A DNA stretch of 64,000 nucleotides from Billgrantia lactosivorans (GCF_003254665.1 NZ_QHGY01000003.1:186286-250285), one strand, 5' to 3'; counted from the stretch's first letter, positions 55,751 through 64,000 are shown. Made by a program: numbers and translations. The notes: generated from the sequence alone by a model not told the origin.

Positions 55751-56362
55751 CTAGGCGAAGCCGGAATAGACGAAGAATAGCGTGGCCAGGGTCAGGGTGA
55801 ACGCCAGGGCCGCCAGCAGGCCGTCATGCGACATCAGCGACAGGCCGAACATCGTCAGCGCCAGGCCGGCTCCGTTGGCGGTAAAGGGCACCACCTCCAT
55901 GGGGGGCATGGCCAGGGCAATGGCGATGCAGGCCAGGGCCACGGCCACGATGCCTGCGCCCTGCGTCAGGAACGTCAGCCGCGGCTTGATCAGGTTGTCC
56001 ACGAAGCGGGCGGGGCGGCGGCTCCAGCGTATCGCCTTGTCGAGCTTCTCCTTGGAAATGGAGCGCTGCAGCAGGAAGCGCGGAATCCAGAAATGCTGCG
56101 CCCGGAACAGCAGCTGCACCGCCACCAGCAGCACCAGCAGCGCCATCAGGGTGGGTACGCCGGGAATATCCCCGACGACTGGCAGCAGGGTGATGATGCC
56201 GGGTACCAGCAGCAGCGGGGCGAAGGAGCGGCGGCCGACTTCGTTCAGCACGTCGCCGAGGGTGACCTTGCCGGTGCGTTCGTCTCGCTCGGCCCGAGCG
56301 AAGCGATCGAGCATCTGCTCGAGGTTCCGGGGTTCATCATCACCCGCTGTGGTCTGGCTCAT
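55751..56362 (-). CDS. ExoD-family membrane protein (exopolysaccharide synthesis)
   Basis: This 203-residue membrane protein of the ExoD family was first described in rhizobial exopolysaccharide production and alkali tolerance. Its soluble N-terminus (LDRFARAERDERTGKVTLGD) is followed by the family's EVGRRSFAPLLLVPGIITLL and VVGDIPGVPTLMALLVLLVA. A basic segment WIPRFLLQRSISKEKLDKAI precedes two or three C-terminal helices. AAGGAGG lies 6 nt before ATG 56362; a start at 56380 is weaker. The biochemical role is unknown. It is on its own between converging and divergent neighbours. Confidence 0.9.
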   Translation of the reverse strand: MSQTTAGDDEPRNLEQMLDRFARAERDERTGKVTLGDVLNEVGRRSFAPLLLVPGIITLLPVVGDIPGVPTLMALLVLLVAVQLLFRAQHFWIPRFLLQRSISKEKLDKAIRWSRRPARFVDNLIKPRLTFLTQGAGIVAVALACIAIALAMPPMEVVPFTANGAGLALTMFGLSLMSHDGLLAALAFTLTLATLFFVYSGFA

Positions 56363-56482
56363 GTACGCCTCCTTGCTCATCCACTGGTCAGCTGGATCGG
56401 ACGCCAGGCACTGTGCCCGACCCAGGCCGATGCCTGTAGAAGCGTAGCAGGCTGGGCCGGGCGTTCGGGAAGTACGAGTGCC

Positions 56483-57265
56483 TCAACCGGTGCCGGTGCG
56501 CTGTTCCAGCGCCTCGAAGTAGTCGCGAATCCTCTGTGCGTTGGCACCTGCGTCACCGCGTCCCAGGCGCGAGGCCGAGCGCACGTCGACCCGCATGCCG
56601 TCGGATTCCTGGGTCAGGCGGACCACCACGTCATCCTTGAAACCGAACCAGGTGGTGGTGGCAGTGGCCTCGATGGTGTCCGCGGCGCCGAACTCGATGT
56701 CGGCGATTTCCCAGCCCATGTCCAGCACGGCGGCTTCGGCAGCAGCGCGTACCGTGTCTCGAGGCAGGGGGAAGTGGCGTGGCTGGATGTCGGGATAGGC
56801 CTCGCGCTGGAGCCGCGCGAACGATTCGCCAGGATACTCCACGGCGTTGGGAGCGGCCTCGCGTTCCGGCGCCAGGGCGACGAACGCCGGCGGATCCTCC
56901 AGGTCGGTGGTGATGTCGTGGATGGGCGGTGCCGATTGGGCCCGCTGCCAGTGCATCCAGGGTGGCGCCAGCAGGGCGGCGCTCGCCGCGATCGTCAGCA
57001 GCGCCATCCAGACGACTCCCCTGCGGCGACACAGCAGGGCCACCAGCATCGCCAGCAGGGCGACCGCGATGGCGCCCAGGCCCAGCAGGCCGCCCAAGCG
57101 CAACAGGTTGAAGGCGGTACCCAGCGGCACCAGTTCCAGGCGGTAGGCTGGCCCGGCGCCGGCCAGCCCCAGGGCGGCCAGCAGCAGCAAGAGGACGCTG
57201 AGGCCGGCGATGCGCGCCGGCCATCGCCCCCCGCGCTTGCGGTGTTGGCGGTAGAGTGCGGACAT
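56483..57265 (-). CDS. DUF1499 membrane protein
   Basis: This 260-residue protein has three N-terminal hydrophobic segments (about 18-40, 50-80 and 84-102) and a C-terminal DUF1499 domain (about 112-255). The domain starts with the recognisable PPIHDITTDLEDPPAFVALA and includes TATTTWFGFKDDVVVRLTQE and DVRSASRLGRGDAGANAQRI. The soluble domain is probably periplasmic. Family function is unknown. It is transcribed away from the thioredoxin gene across a 138-bp gap. The call from the domain signature is firm. Confidence 0.9.
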   Translation of the reverse strand: MSALYRQHRKRGGRWPARIAGLSVLLLLLAALGLAGAGPAYRLELVPLGTAFNLLRLGGLLGLGAIAVALLAMLVALLCRRRGVVWMALLTIAASAALLAPPWMHWQRAQSAPPIHDITTDLEDPPAFVALAPEREAAPNAVEYPGESFARLQREAYPDIQPRHFPLPRDTVRAAAEAAVLDMGWEIADIEFGAADTIEATATTTWFGFKDDVVVRLTQESDGMRVDVRSASRLGRGDAGANAQRIRDYFEALEQRTGTG

Positions 57266-57403
57266 GTAGCCCTCGCGAGCAACGAAACGATACCCCTAGC
57301 ATATCCGCGCTGGCACCGGCCTGCCGCATGGGATGCATTTCGCAACATCTCACCGGGGGCGATGGCTGCTATCGTGCTCTCGAGGCTCATCGAGGAGAAC
57401 AGC

Positions 57404-57730
57404 ATGACCATGCAGGTCGAATACATGGCGCCGGCGCCCAGCCTCGAAGCGGTGTGCTCGCTTGCGGGGGTCACCGTGCTCGAGTTCGGCACCCCCTGGT
57501 GCGGCTACTGCCAGATCGCCCAGCCCGGGCTCGAGCAGGCCCTGGCACGCCGGCACGACGTGCATCATCTCAAGGTCGAGGACGGCCCTGGCCGGCGGCT
57601 GGGGCGAGCCTTTCGCGTCAAGCTATGGCCGACGCTGGTATTTCTCCGGGACGGCGAGGAGGTGGCACGGCTGGTACGTCCGGCCAGCAGCGAAGCCATC
57701 GAACAGACCCTGGAGCGCGTGGCCGCCTGA
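57404..57730 (+). CDS. Thioredoxin-family protein
   Basis: This 108-residue single thioredoxin domain has the redox motif C-G-Y-C within FGTPWCGYCQIAQPGLEQAL (C33 and C36 in WCGYC) and the cis-proline in KLWPTLVFLRDG. The dipeptide GY between the cysteines differs from GP in TrxA, so redox potential and partners may differ. No signal peptide is visible, so it is cytoplasmic. ATG 57404 has GAGGAG upstream. It is probably a specialised thioredoxin rather than the main TrxA. Confidence 0.92.
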   Translation: MTMQVEYMAPAPSLEAVCSLAGVTVLEFGTPWCGYCQIAQPGLEQALARRHDVHHLKVEDGPGRRLGRAFRVKLWPTLVFLRDGEEVARLVRPASSEAIEQTLERVAA

Positions 57731-57833
57731 AGCCAGAGGCCGCGGTTGCCCTCGACTTGACGAAGCCTGCTGCCGGGGCCAGCTTGAAGCCTAGGGAAAT
57801 CACTAACAGCGGTGATGCCAAGGAGGCACAAGC

Positions 57834-58316
57834 ATGAGCCGTTATCGGCAACGTCGGGTAGACGAGCTCGAGGCAGACATTCGTCAGACCCGTGCCCACC
57901 TCAACGACACCCTGCGGGAGCTCGAGAGTCGCCTTTCGCCGGCCGAGCTCCAGCGGCGTGTCTCGACACACCTGCCCGGGCGCAGCGGCGGCGGGCGGAG
58001 TTTCCTCGAGGGGCTCGGACATTCGATTCGCGCCCATCCGCTGCCCGTGCTGCTGACCGGCGTCGGCCTGGGCTGGCTGGTGGCCTCCCAGCTGCGCCCC
58101 GCTCGCTCCGTACGTCCACGCGCCGGCCTGCGATCATTGTCGTCCGGCGCGACGATACCGGCCCGGCAGGAGGCACCGCAGCGCATGATCGCCACTCACC
58201 TCGGCACCCAGCAGGGTCGCGGCCGGGTCTCGACTCATCGCCCCGATGTGGTCGGCGAGGCCACCCACCTGGGCACCGGCCAGGGGTGGCAGGGGTACGT
58301 CTATCCGCGAGCGTGA
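57834..58316 (+). CDS. DUF3618 protein
   Basis: This 160-residue protein has an N-terminal DUF3618 motif (VDELEADIRQTRAHLNDTLR, about 9-28), an amphipathic helix. A single hydrophobic segment follows (LPVLLTGVGLGWLVASQL, about 69-86), then a C-terminal tail rich in Gly, Thr and His. The tail contains a near repeat, ATHLGTQQGRG and ATHLGTGQGWQG. Such proteins often sit with general-stress membrane proteins; no partner genes of that set are visible. AAGGAGG lies 7 nt before ATG 57834. Function is unknown. Confidence 0.82.
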   Translation: MSRYRQRRVDELEADIRQTRAHLNDTLRELESRLSPAELQRRVSTHLPGRSGGGRSFLEGLGHSIRAHPLPVLLTGVGLGWLVASQLRPARSVRPRAGLRSLSSGATIPARQEAPQRMIATHLGTQQGRGRVSTHRPDVVGEATHLGTGQGWQGYVYPRA

Positions 58317-58463
58317 ACCCGAGCCGCTTGTCGCAGGTGCACGCATGCCAGTGTCGACGGCTCAGGCCTGGCGGGATCGCCGTGGTGTCGTCTCGTCGCG
58401 CCTCTGGCCGCTCGCGCATGGCGCCGGCCTGCGCGAATGAAGAACCACCAGGAGGAAAGCGAC

Positions 58464-58970
58464 ATGAAAAGGACCTTGCTTGTCATTGCCGTCGGAACAC
58501 TCGCCAGCGGGCTCGTCGGCGGTGCCCTGGCCCAGGACGACCCGGCCGGGGCAGAAGCGGAAATGCAGACCGACCCAGGCGAACAGGCCACGTCGGCCGA
58601 GCCCGGCTTCGAGGAGAGGGATCCGGGTGGCGCCTCGCTCGACTCGTCGATCGCCTCGATGCAGGTCAGCGAGCTCGAAGGGATGACTGTCGTCAACGCC
58701 GAAGGTGAAACCCTGGGCGAGGTCGAAAAGGTGCTGCGTCACGACGATGTCGGCGACCTGCACACCCTTGTCCCGGTGGATGGATCGTGGTTCTTCGGCG
58801 ACTCCGATGTCGCCCTGCCGCTGGCCGACATGCAGGCCGAAGGCGAGCGGCTGGTGCTGCAGGAACGCCTCGGCGAGGAGGAGCTCGACGGTCTCTCCAG
58901 CGAGTACGACGAGGATCGCTACAGCGAAGTCGACGGCGACATGTCGCTGACCGAAGCGATCGGGCGTTAG
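58464..58970 (+). CDS. Exported PRC-barrel domain protein
   Basis: This 168-residue protein has a signal peptide (MKRTLLVIAVGTLASGLVGG, cleavage after ALA). An acidic linker (about 24-65) is followed by a PRC-barrel domain (about 66-135) starting MQVSELEGMTVVNAEGETLG and including EVEKVLRHDDVGDLHTLVPV. The acidic tail ends DMSLTEAIGR. PRC-barrels are small interaction or storage-protein-like domains; exported single-domain forms have no fixed role. AGGAGG lies upstream of ATG 58464. It is probably periplasmic, with a strongly acidic composition typical of halophile extracytoplasmic proteins. Confidence 0.88.
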   Translation: MKRTLLVIAVGTLASGLVGGALAQDDPAGAEAEMQTDPGEQATSAEPGFEERDPGGASLDSSIASMQVSELEGMTVVNAEGETLGEVEKVLRHDDVGDLHTLVPVDGSWFFGDSDVALPLADMQAEGERLVLQERLGEEELDGLSSEYDEDRYSEVDGDMSLTEAIGR

Positions 58971-59091
58971 CCTTCCGCCGGCCGTGCCCTCGCCTGCGTC
59001 GGGCCGGGTCGCGACCCGTCCCGCCAGGCCATGCTGCGCGACTTCTGGCAGACTGGGCTGACGACCATCCCCCGATCGAGAAGGAAGCCAC

Positions 59092-60390
59092 ATGAGCGAG
59101 ACGCGCAAGCCATGGGCCGAGCCCATGCCGGACACGCAGTTCACCCTGATGCAGCGCATCCTGGACGCGCCCAGCCCCGTGGGGCTGGAGGGCGCCATGA
59201 CCTACGGCGTGCTCAAGCCCCATTTCGAGAGCTTCGCGCCCCAGGGCTGGCACATGCACCAGTACAAGGGGCACGCGGGCGTGGTGTGGGATACCCACCC
59301 GGGTCGCGACGACCTGTTCAAGGTGATGATCATCGGGCACGCCGACAAGATCCGCATGCAGGTGCGCAGCATCGGCGACGACGGCAAGATCTGGATCAAC
59401 ACCGACGCCTTCCTGCCCAACGTGCTGATCGGCCATGAGGTCAAGCTGTTCAGCGAGGATCCGGAGCGGCCGGGGTGCTATCGCGTCATCCAGGGCGGCA
59501 CCGTGGAGGCGCTGGGGGCGATTCACTTTTCCGACCCGGCGCAGCGCGAAGGGCGCAAGGGCATCAAGAAGGAGCAGATCTATCTCGACCTGCAGATCCA
59601 CGGCGAGAACAAGAAGCAGCAGGTGCTCAACCTCGGCGTGCGCCCCGGCGACTCGATCATCTTCGATCGCCCCATCCGCCACGGCTTCAGTCCCGACATT
59701 TTCTACGGTGCCTACCTGGACAACGGCCTGGGCTGCTTCGTCACCGCCGAGGTGGCCCGGCTGATCGCCGAGGCCGGTGGCACCGAGAAGGTGCGTGTGC
59801 TGTTCGCCATCGCCAGCTACGAGGAGATCGGCCGCTTCGGCAGCCGCGTGCTGGCCGGCGAGCTCAGGCCCGACGTGGTGATCGGGGTCGACGTGAACCA
59901 CGACTACGTGGCCGCCCCCGGCATCGGCGAACGGCGCATGCAGCCGCTGGAGATGGGCAAGGGCTTCACCATGTCGGTGGGCGCGATCGCCAGCGAGCAG
60001 CTCAATCGCCTCATCGAGACCACCGCCGGCGAACACGATATCCCCCTGCAGCGTGACATCGTCGGCGCCGACACCGGCACCGACGGCATGGCCGGGGTAC
60101 TGGCCGCCATCGACTGCGCCGCCACCTCCATCGGCTTTCCCATCCGCAACATGCACACCATCTCCGAGACCGGTAACACCCGCGACGTGCTGGCCGCCAT
60201 CCACGTACTCAAATACACTCTCCAGGCGCTGGATGCCCTGCCTGACCCGCATCGCGAGTTCCTCGACAACCATCCGCGGCTCGACCAGGCCGAACGCCTC
60301 TCCCACCAGGGCTCGGCCAGCCCCGAGCCCGAGGGACGTGGTGACGAGCGGCGTCAGGCAGCGGGCCGACAGCAGCGGCATCCCTCCTGA
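59092..60390 (+). CDS. M42-family metallopeptidase
   Basis: This 432-residue dinuclear-metal aminopeptidase of clan MH has metal ligands visible as His in MIIGHADKIRMQV, Asp in AYLDNGLG, Glu in SYEEIGRFGS, Asp in GVDVNHD and a late His in RNMHTISE. A PDZ-like insert occupies roughly 95-205. The last 40 residues (SASPEPEGRGDERRQAAGRQ) are low complexity and may be an extension of the normal end. No signal peptide is seen, so it is cytoplasmic and probably trims peptides or acylated amino acids. ATG 59092 follows AAGGAAG. It stands alone between two short gaps. Confidence 0.88.
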   Translation: MSETRKPWAEPMPDTQFTLMQRILDAPSPVGLEGAMTYGVLKPHFESFAPQGWHMHQYKGHAGVVWDTHPGRDDLFKVMIIGHADKIRMQVRSIGDDGKIWINTDAFLPNVLIGHEVKLFSEDPERPGCYRVIQGGTVEALGAIHFSDPAQREGRKGIKKEQIYLDLQIHGENKKQQVLNLGVRPGDSIIFDRPIRHGFSPDIFYGAYLDNGLGCFVTAEVARLIAEAGGTEKVRVLFAIASYEEIGRFGSRVLAGELRPDVVIGVDVNHDYVAAPGIGERRMQPLEMGKGFTMSVGAIASEQLNRLIETTAGEHDIPLQRDIVGADTGTDGMAGVLAAIDCAATSIGFPIRNMHTISETGNTRDVLAAIHVLKYTLQALDALPDPHREFLDNHPRLDQAERLSHQGSASPEPEGRGDERRQAAGRQQRHPS

Positions 60391-60480
60391 GCGAAGGCAA
60401 TGCCGTCCAGCCGGCCACCCCCCCAGCCCCGACCGGGGGTGGCCGGGTTCCACCAGCAGAACACCCGACAGGAGGGAACG

Positions 60481-60882
60481 ATGGGGGGCGAGACGAAAGC
60501 TTCAGGGGCGGCGCGAGCGGCCCGTCGTGTCGGCAGGTGGGGAGGCCTGGCGGCCGCCGTCTGGCTGTTGGCGGCGAGCCCGCTGCTGTGGGCACACGCC
60601 CACGTTGGCGATACTTACCCCGAGGACGGCGCGACGCTGGAGCAGCCGCCGGAGCGGCTCGAGCTCCAGTTCGACGCGCCGATCCGTCTCACCCGCTACG
60701 AGGTCACGGGGCCGCAGGGCGCCGTGGCGCTGGGCGAGACCCCGCTTGGCCAGCCGACGCAGGCCCACATCGCCGTGCCCGCGCAACCCCTGCCCCCCGG
60801 CGAGTATGAGGTCGAGTGGCGCGGCCTCGCCGAGGATGGCCACAGCATGTCGGGTGGATACCGCTTCACGGTTCGGGAGTAG
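60481..60882 (+). CDS. copC: CopC-domain copper-binding protein
   Basis: This 133-residue periplasmic CopC protein has a long signal region (to about residue 36, LLAASPLLWA). The mature N-terminus HAHVGDTYPEDGATLEQPPE begins with the histidine that coordinates Cu(II) in CopC. EYEVEWRGLAEDGHSMSGGY near the C-terminus supplies the second conserved histidine (GHSMSG). It would bind copper and hand it to CopD. AGGAGG lies 6 nt before ATG 60481. copD starts 4 nt after the stop, so the two are one operon. No copA, copB or cop regulator is nearby. Confidence 0.93.
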   Translation: MGGETKASGAARAARRVGRWGGLAAAVWLLAASPLLWAHAHVGDTYPEDGATLEQPPERLELQFDAPIRLTRYEVTGPQGAVALGETPLGQPTQAHIAVPAQPLPPGEYEVEWRGLAEDGHSMSGGYRFTVRE

Positions 60883-60885
60883 GCG

Positions 60886-61782
60886 ATGAGCGGGGTCGCC
60901 TGGATCGACCCGGATCCCTGGGTGCTCGTGCGTGTCCTCGTGCAGGCGGGCTTCTACGCCTCGGCCCTGCTGGCGGTGGGAAGCGTGATGTTTCGCGTTG
61001 CCTTTCCCGCCCTGGCACCTCGTGACAGCGTCGTCCTCCACCGCTGCACCTGGCTGGCCGCCGGCGGCGGCATCGCCATGCTCCTGCTGCTGTGGCTGCT
61101 GCAGGCCGCCTATCTGGGCGGCGGCAGCTGGCGCTCGGCCTTCGACCCGATGCTGCTGGGCATCGTCGCCGACAGCGCCCAGGGCGAACGCATGCGCCTC
61201 GCCGTCGTGGGACTGCTGGTGCTGCCGCTGGCCACCCGGGGCGGGGCACCTGCCGTTGTTCGCTATCTCGCCGGTGCGCTCGGCCTCGGCCTGGTGCTGG
61301 CGGGCTTCGCCCAGGTCGGGCACACGCGCGGCGACATCGGCCAGTGCCTCCTGCTCATCGCCCACCTGGCCATGGCCGCCTTCTGGCTGGCCGCACTGCC
61401 GTCGCTCTATCGGGCGTTGCGCCGGGAGAGCCCGCACGGTTCGCCGACGAGCCAGTTGCAGCGCTTCAGCCGCTTGGGCGCCGGCATGATCGCACTGCTG
61501 CTGACGACGGGCGGCGCGCTAGCCGTGTGGCTGCTGGGCGGCAGCGTCGCGTCGCCCTGGCAGTCCGCCTATGGCCAGGTGCTGACGCTGAAGCTGGTGC
61601 TGGTCGGCGCGCTGCTGGGACTCGGCGCCTGCAACCGCTGGTGGCTGGTGCCCGCCCTGGCGCGTGGCGAGCACCAGGCCCGGCACCGTCTGCGCCTGAG
61701 CATCGCCGGCGAAACCGTGCTGATGGCGTTGATCCTGCTCGCCGCGGCGTGCCTGATGAACACCTCCGCGCCGGCGGGGTAG
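60886..61782 (+). CDS. copD: CopD-family copper membrane protein
   Basis: This 298-residue polytopic inner-membrane protein of the CopD family has about eight helices: ASALLAVGSVMFRVAFPALA, WLAAGGGIAMLLLLWLLQAA and so on. QVGHTRGDIGQCLLLIAHLA and AHLAMAAFWLAALPSLYRAL carry the conserved His residues that probably bind copper in the membrane. It imports copper or hands it onward, working with CopC from the preceding gene. It is close in length to Pseudomonas CopD. It is the last gene of this short unit, with a 147-bp gap before the next gene. Confidence 0.92.
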   Translation: MSGVAWIDPDPWVLVRVLVQAGFYASALLAVGSVMFRVAFPALAPRDSVVLHRCTWLAAGGGIAMLLLLWLLQAAYLGGGSWRSAFDPMLLGIVADSAQGERMRLAVVGLLVLPLATRGGAPAVVRYLAGALGLGLVLAGFAQVGHTRGDIGQCLLLIAHLAMAAFWLAALPSLYRALRRESPHGSPTSQLQRFSRLGAGMIALLLTTGGALAVWLLGGSVASPWQSAYGQVLTLKLVLVGALLGLGACNRWWLVPALARGEHQARHRLRLSIAGETVLMALILLAAACLMNTSAPAG

Positions 61783-61929
61783 GCCAGCGCCTGGCGGCCG
61801 GGCGCGACGACCTGTCGTCAGTTACACATCGTTACCGGTGGGGCATTGTATTGTCGCCGGCGCGGGCTAGGGTCTAGAGGAGTCCTGTCACAGCGGCGGC
61901 TCGAGTCTTTCAAGGAAAGGAAAGCACAA

Positions 61930-62718
61930 GTGAGCGATAGGGAGCGCAACCCGCAGGAGGCCGGGCAGCAGGCGGCGCCGGTGAAGACCGTGAGGATCAT
62001 GACGATCAATGTGCACAAGGGCTTCAACGTGTTCAATCGTCGTCATATCCTGCCCGAGCTGCGCGACGCCGTGTCCACCCTCTCGGCCGACATGGTCTTC
62101 CTGCAAGAAGTGCACGGCGAGCACAGGAAGCATCGCCTGCGCTACCACGACTGGCCCGGCGTGCCGCAGTACGAGTTCCTGGCCGATAGCATGTGGCCCG
62201 AATTCGCCTACGGCCGCAACGCCGTCTACCCCGACGGCGACCACGGCAACGCTCTGCTGTCCCGCTTTCCGATACTGCACTACGAGAACCGCGACGTCTC
62301 CATCGGCGGCACCGAGCGGCGGGGTCTGCTGCACTGCCAGCTGGCGGTTCCCGGCCAGCCCACGGTGCATGCGGTCTGCGTCCATCTCGGGCTGCGTCAC
62401 GCGCATCGCCTGCAGCAGCTCAACCTGCTGTGCAAGCTGCTGGACGCCATTCCCGATGACAAGGCGGTGATCGTCGCGGGCGATTTCAACGACTGGCAGC
62501 TGAAAGCCGACGGGGTGCTGGCCGAATGCGGGCTGCACGAGGCGTTCATGGACTGGCATGGCCGCCCGGCGCGAACCTTCCCGGCGCGCTGGCCCCTGCT
62601 GTGCCTGGACCGCATCTACATCCGCCACGCCACGTGCCGAAACCCGAGAGCCCTCTACCGCAAGCCCTGGTCGCACCTCTCCGACCATGTCCCCCTGATG
62701 GCAGAGATAGGCCTGTGA
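61930..62718 (+). CDS. Endonuclease/exonuclease/phosphatase-fold protein (YbhP-like)
   Basis: This 262-residue protein has the metal-dependent EEP fold: VRIMTINVHKGFNVFNRRHI (about 22-41), catalytic Glu in MVFLQEVHG, HLGLRHAHRLQQ, the D-x-N motif in VAGDFNDWQ and the closing SHLSDHVPLMAEI. The start is GTG 61930 with AGGAAAG upstream. The stop overlaps the clsB start (GTGA, 62715-62718). In E. coli the homologue ybhP sits beside clsB and ybhN, and the same order holds here, so a role in phospholipid metabolism is likely though the substrate is unknown. Confidence 0.93.
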   Translation: MSDRERNPQEAGQQAAPVKTVRIMTINVHKGFNVFNRRHILPELRDAVSTLSADMVFLQEVHGEHRKHRLRYHDWPGVPQYEFLADSMWPEFAYGRNAVYPDGDHGNALLSRFPILHYENRDVSIGGTERRGLLHCQLAVPGQPTVHAVCVHLGLRHAHRLQQLNLLCKLLDAIPDDKAVIVAGDFNDWQLKADGVLAECGLHEAFMDWHGRPARTFPARWPLLCLDRIYIRHATCRNPRALYRKPWSHLSDHVPLMAEIGL

Positions 62719-63914
62719 ATTTTCCATGGAAGGAAGGCAACCACGCCGAGCTATTGATCAACGGAAGCGAGTACTTTCCCGCCGTATTCGATTCGATTCG
62801 CGCGGCGCGCCGGGAGATCCTGATCGAGACCTTCATCATCTTCGACGATGAGGTGGGTCGCGGCCTCAAGCAGGCGCTGCTCGAGGCCGCGGCACGGCAG
62901 GTGCGAATCGAGGTGACGGTGGACGGCTACGGCACCGCGGACCTGAACAGCGACTACATCGAGGAGCTGACCGCGGCCGGGGTCCACATGCACGTCTACG
63001 ACCCCCGGCCGCGCCTTCTCGGGGTGCGCACCAACCTGTTCCGCCGCCTGCACCGCAAGATCGTGGTGGTGGACGGCGAGGTGGCCTACATCAGCGGGAT
63101 CAACTTCGGCTGGGACCACCTGCCGGAGAAGTACCGCATGGGCAAGCAGGACTACGGCGTGCGCGTGCGCGGGCCGGCCGTCGACGACATCCGCGAGGCT
63201 GCCCGGGCGCTGCTGCTCGAACACCAGGCGGTCGAAGGGCTGCCGAGGACCCTGGTGAGGAATGCCCCCGCCGGGGAGGCGAAGATGCTGCTGGCCACCC
63301 GGGACAACGAGCGCCACCGCACCGACATCGAGGATCAATACCTGCGGGCCATCCGCGCGGCCAAGTCCCGGCTGATGATCGCCAACGCCTACTTCTTTCC
63401 CAGCTATCACCTGTGGGTCGAACTGCGCCATGCCGCGCGGCGCGGCGTCGAGGTCACGCTGATCCTGCAGGGGCGCCCCGACATGCCATGGGCTCGGGTG
63501 CTCTCTAGCTCGCTCTACAGCTACCTGCTGAAGGAAGGCATACGCATCTACGAGTACCAGGAGCACCCGCTGCACGCCAAGATCGCCATTGTCGACGACG
63601 ACTGGGCCACGGTGGGCTCGAGCAACCTCGACCCGCTCAGCCTGTCGCTCAATCTCGAGGCCAATCTCTTCATTCGCGATGCCGCGCTCAACCGCCAGAT
63701 CCGCGAGCACCTGGAGCGCATGATTGCCGACAGCTGCCGCGCGGTCACGCTGGAGAGCGCGGAGAAGGGACGCTGGTGGCGCATTCCGCTGATGTTCGTC
63801 AGCTTCCACTTCCTGCGCCACTTCCCGCTCAGCGCGGGCTGGCAGCCGGCCCATACCGCCAGGCTCGAGCCGCTGACCCCCAAGCCGAAGCGCAAGCGCC
63901 GGCTGCTGTTCTGA
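62715..63914 (+). CDS. clsB: Cardiolipin synthase B
   Basis: This 399-residue phospholipase-D-family enzyme makes cardiolipin at the inner membrane from phosphatidylglycerol. It has two HKD motifs: H113-R-K115-x4-D120 (LHRKIVVVDGEVAYISG) and H287-A-K289-x4-D294 (LHAKIAIVDDDWATVGSSN). The N-terminus VNFPWKEGNHAELLINGSEY and the DGYGTADL and YDPRPRLLGVRTNLFRRLHR regions match ClsB closely. The start is GTG 62715, overlapping the previous stop. It is flanked by ybhP-like and ybhN-like genes as in E. coli. The C-terminal tail is basic (PKPKRKRRLLF). Confidence 0.95.
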   Translation: MNFPWKEGNHAELLINGSEYFPAVFDSIRAARREILIETFIIFDDEVGRGLKQALLEAAARQVRIEVTVDGYGTADLNSDYIEELTAAGVHMHVYDPRPRLLGVRTNLFRRLHRKIVVVDGEVAYISGINFGWDHLPEKYRMGKQDYGVRVRGPAVDDIREAARALLLEHQAVEGLPRTLVRNAPAGEAKMLLATRDNERHRTDIEDQYLRAIRAAKSRLMIANAYFFPSYHLWVELRHAARRGVEVTLILQGRPDMPWARVLSSSLYSYLLKEGIRIYEYQEHPLHAKIAIVDDDWATVGSSNLDPLSLSLNLEANLFIRDAALNRQIREHLERMIADSCRAVTLESAEKGRWWRIPLMFVSFHFLRHFPLSAGWQPAHTARLEPLTPKPKRKRRLLF

Positions 63915-63930
63915 GCCGCAAGGAGTGTTC

Positions 63931-64000
63931 ATGAAGGTTGCCGACCGACCGACCCGACCCCGGCCTTGGCTCCGCTGGCTGAAGCATGGCGTGACGCTGC
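63931..64000 (+). CDS. Start of a YbhN-like membrane protein gene (cut by the window edge)
   Basis: Only 23 codons are present, beginning MKVADRPTRPRPWLRWLKHG. ATG 63931 has AAGGAG 6 nt upstream and lies 16 bp after clsB. The basic start followed by what looks like the beginning of a hydrophobic helix, and the position after a ybhP-clsB pair, suggest the UPF0104/YbhN-type membrane protein found here in E. coli. The call is mainly positional. Confidence 0.55.
   Translation, partial: MKVADRPTRPRPWLRWLKHGVTL

Noticed and set aside
59092-60390. M42 peptidase as the missing astE or as part of an osmoprotectant dipeptide (NAGGN) system
   Set aside because: It belongs to a different metallopeptidase family from AstE, and no NAGGN synthesis genes are adjacent.

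Overview
The window is high-GC DNA from a gammaproteobacterium. Gene content and protein character point to a halophilic or halotolerant member of the Halomonadaceae (Halomonas and relatives). The clues are acidic extracytoplasmic proteins, a GH13 alpha-glucosidase resembling the Halomonas type, a Pseudomonas-style two-subunit arginine succinyltransferase, FabV as enoyl-ACP reductase, and families such as DUF3581 and DUF3422. No rRNA, tRNA, CRISPR array, insertion sequence, integrase or phage gene was recognised. It reads as ordinary chromosome with a few accessory-looking modules. The genus assignment is inference from remembered families, not a search.

Layout. 1-2010: end of a hypothetical gene, fabV and a small tail-anchored protein. 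2091-9434: arginine succinyltransferase (AST) catabolism, with an AraC/GlxA-type ArgR-like regulator followed by astC-aruF-aruG-astD-astB; from aruF to astB adjacent genes overlap by 1-4 nt, and astE is absent here. 9461-14465: a short-chain dehydrogenase, a GNAT, a ZapE/AFG1 ATPase, an SPFH-NfeD membrane pair and a DUF305 protein. 14582-24137: a complete maltose/maltodextrin module, malEFG converging on aglA-malK, with malT behind; exact MalT-box-like sequences lie before both structural units. 24231-28020: threonine degradation (tdh-kbl), a divergent XRE-cupin regulator and a TRIC-type channel.

28013-35465: a lipoprotein converges on a compact four-gene minus-strand operon. In transcription order it encodes a PstS-like periplasmic binding protein, an outer-membrane beta-barrel, a membrane GGDEF-EAL protein and an acyltransferase of the autoinducer-synthase/PEP-CTERM fold. 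This resembles a signal synthase/sensor/c-di-GMP module and is the best candidate for an undescribed system. A DUF3581 gene diverges from it behind a palindrome-rich intergenic region.

35563-47956: two membrane acyltransferases, an esterase, DUF3422, an MFS transporter, a monooxygenase-fold protein, a 1210-residue tricorn-like S41 protease, a TAP-like hydrolase and a CBS protein. 48053-53842: a lipid kinase, a quinone reductase translationally coupled to a divergent proline-racemase-family enzyme, an ion-channel-like protein, ArfB and a NAD(P)-binding protein. 53839-55704: a LysR protein very like AmpR diverging from a complete class D beta-lactamase. 55751-64000: ExoD, DUF1499, thioredoxin, DUF3618, PRC-barrel, M42 peptidase, CopC-CopD, and a ybhP-clsB-ybhN-like phospholipid cluster running off the end.

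Coding density is high and several gene pairs converge with overlapping stop codons. Stretches over 300 bases without a gene are 34402-34751 and 49004-49377; both are described.
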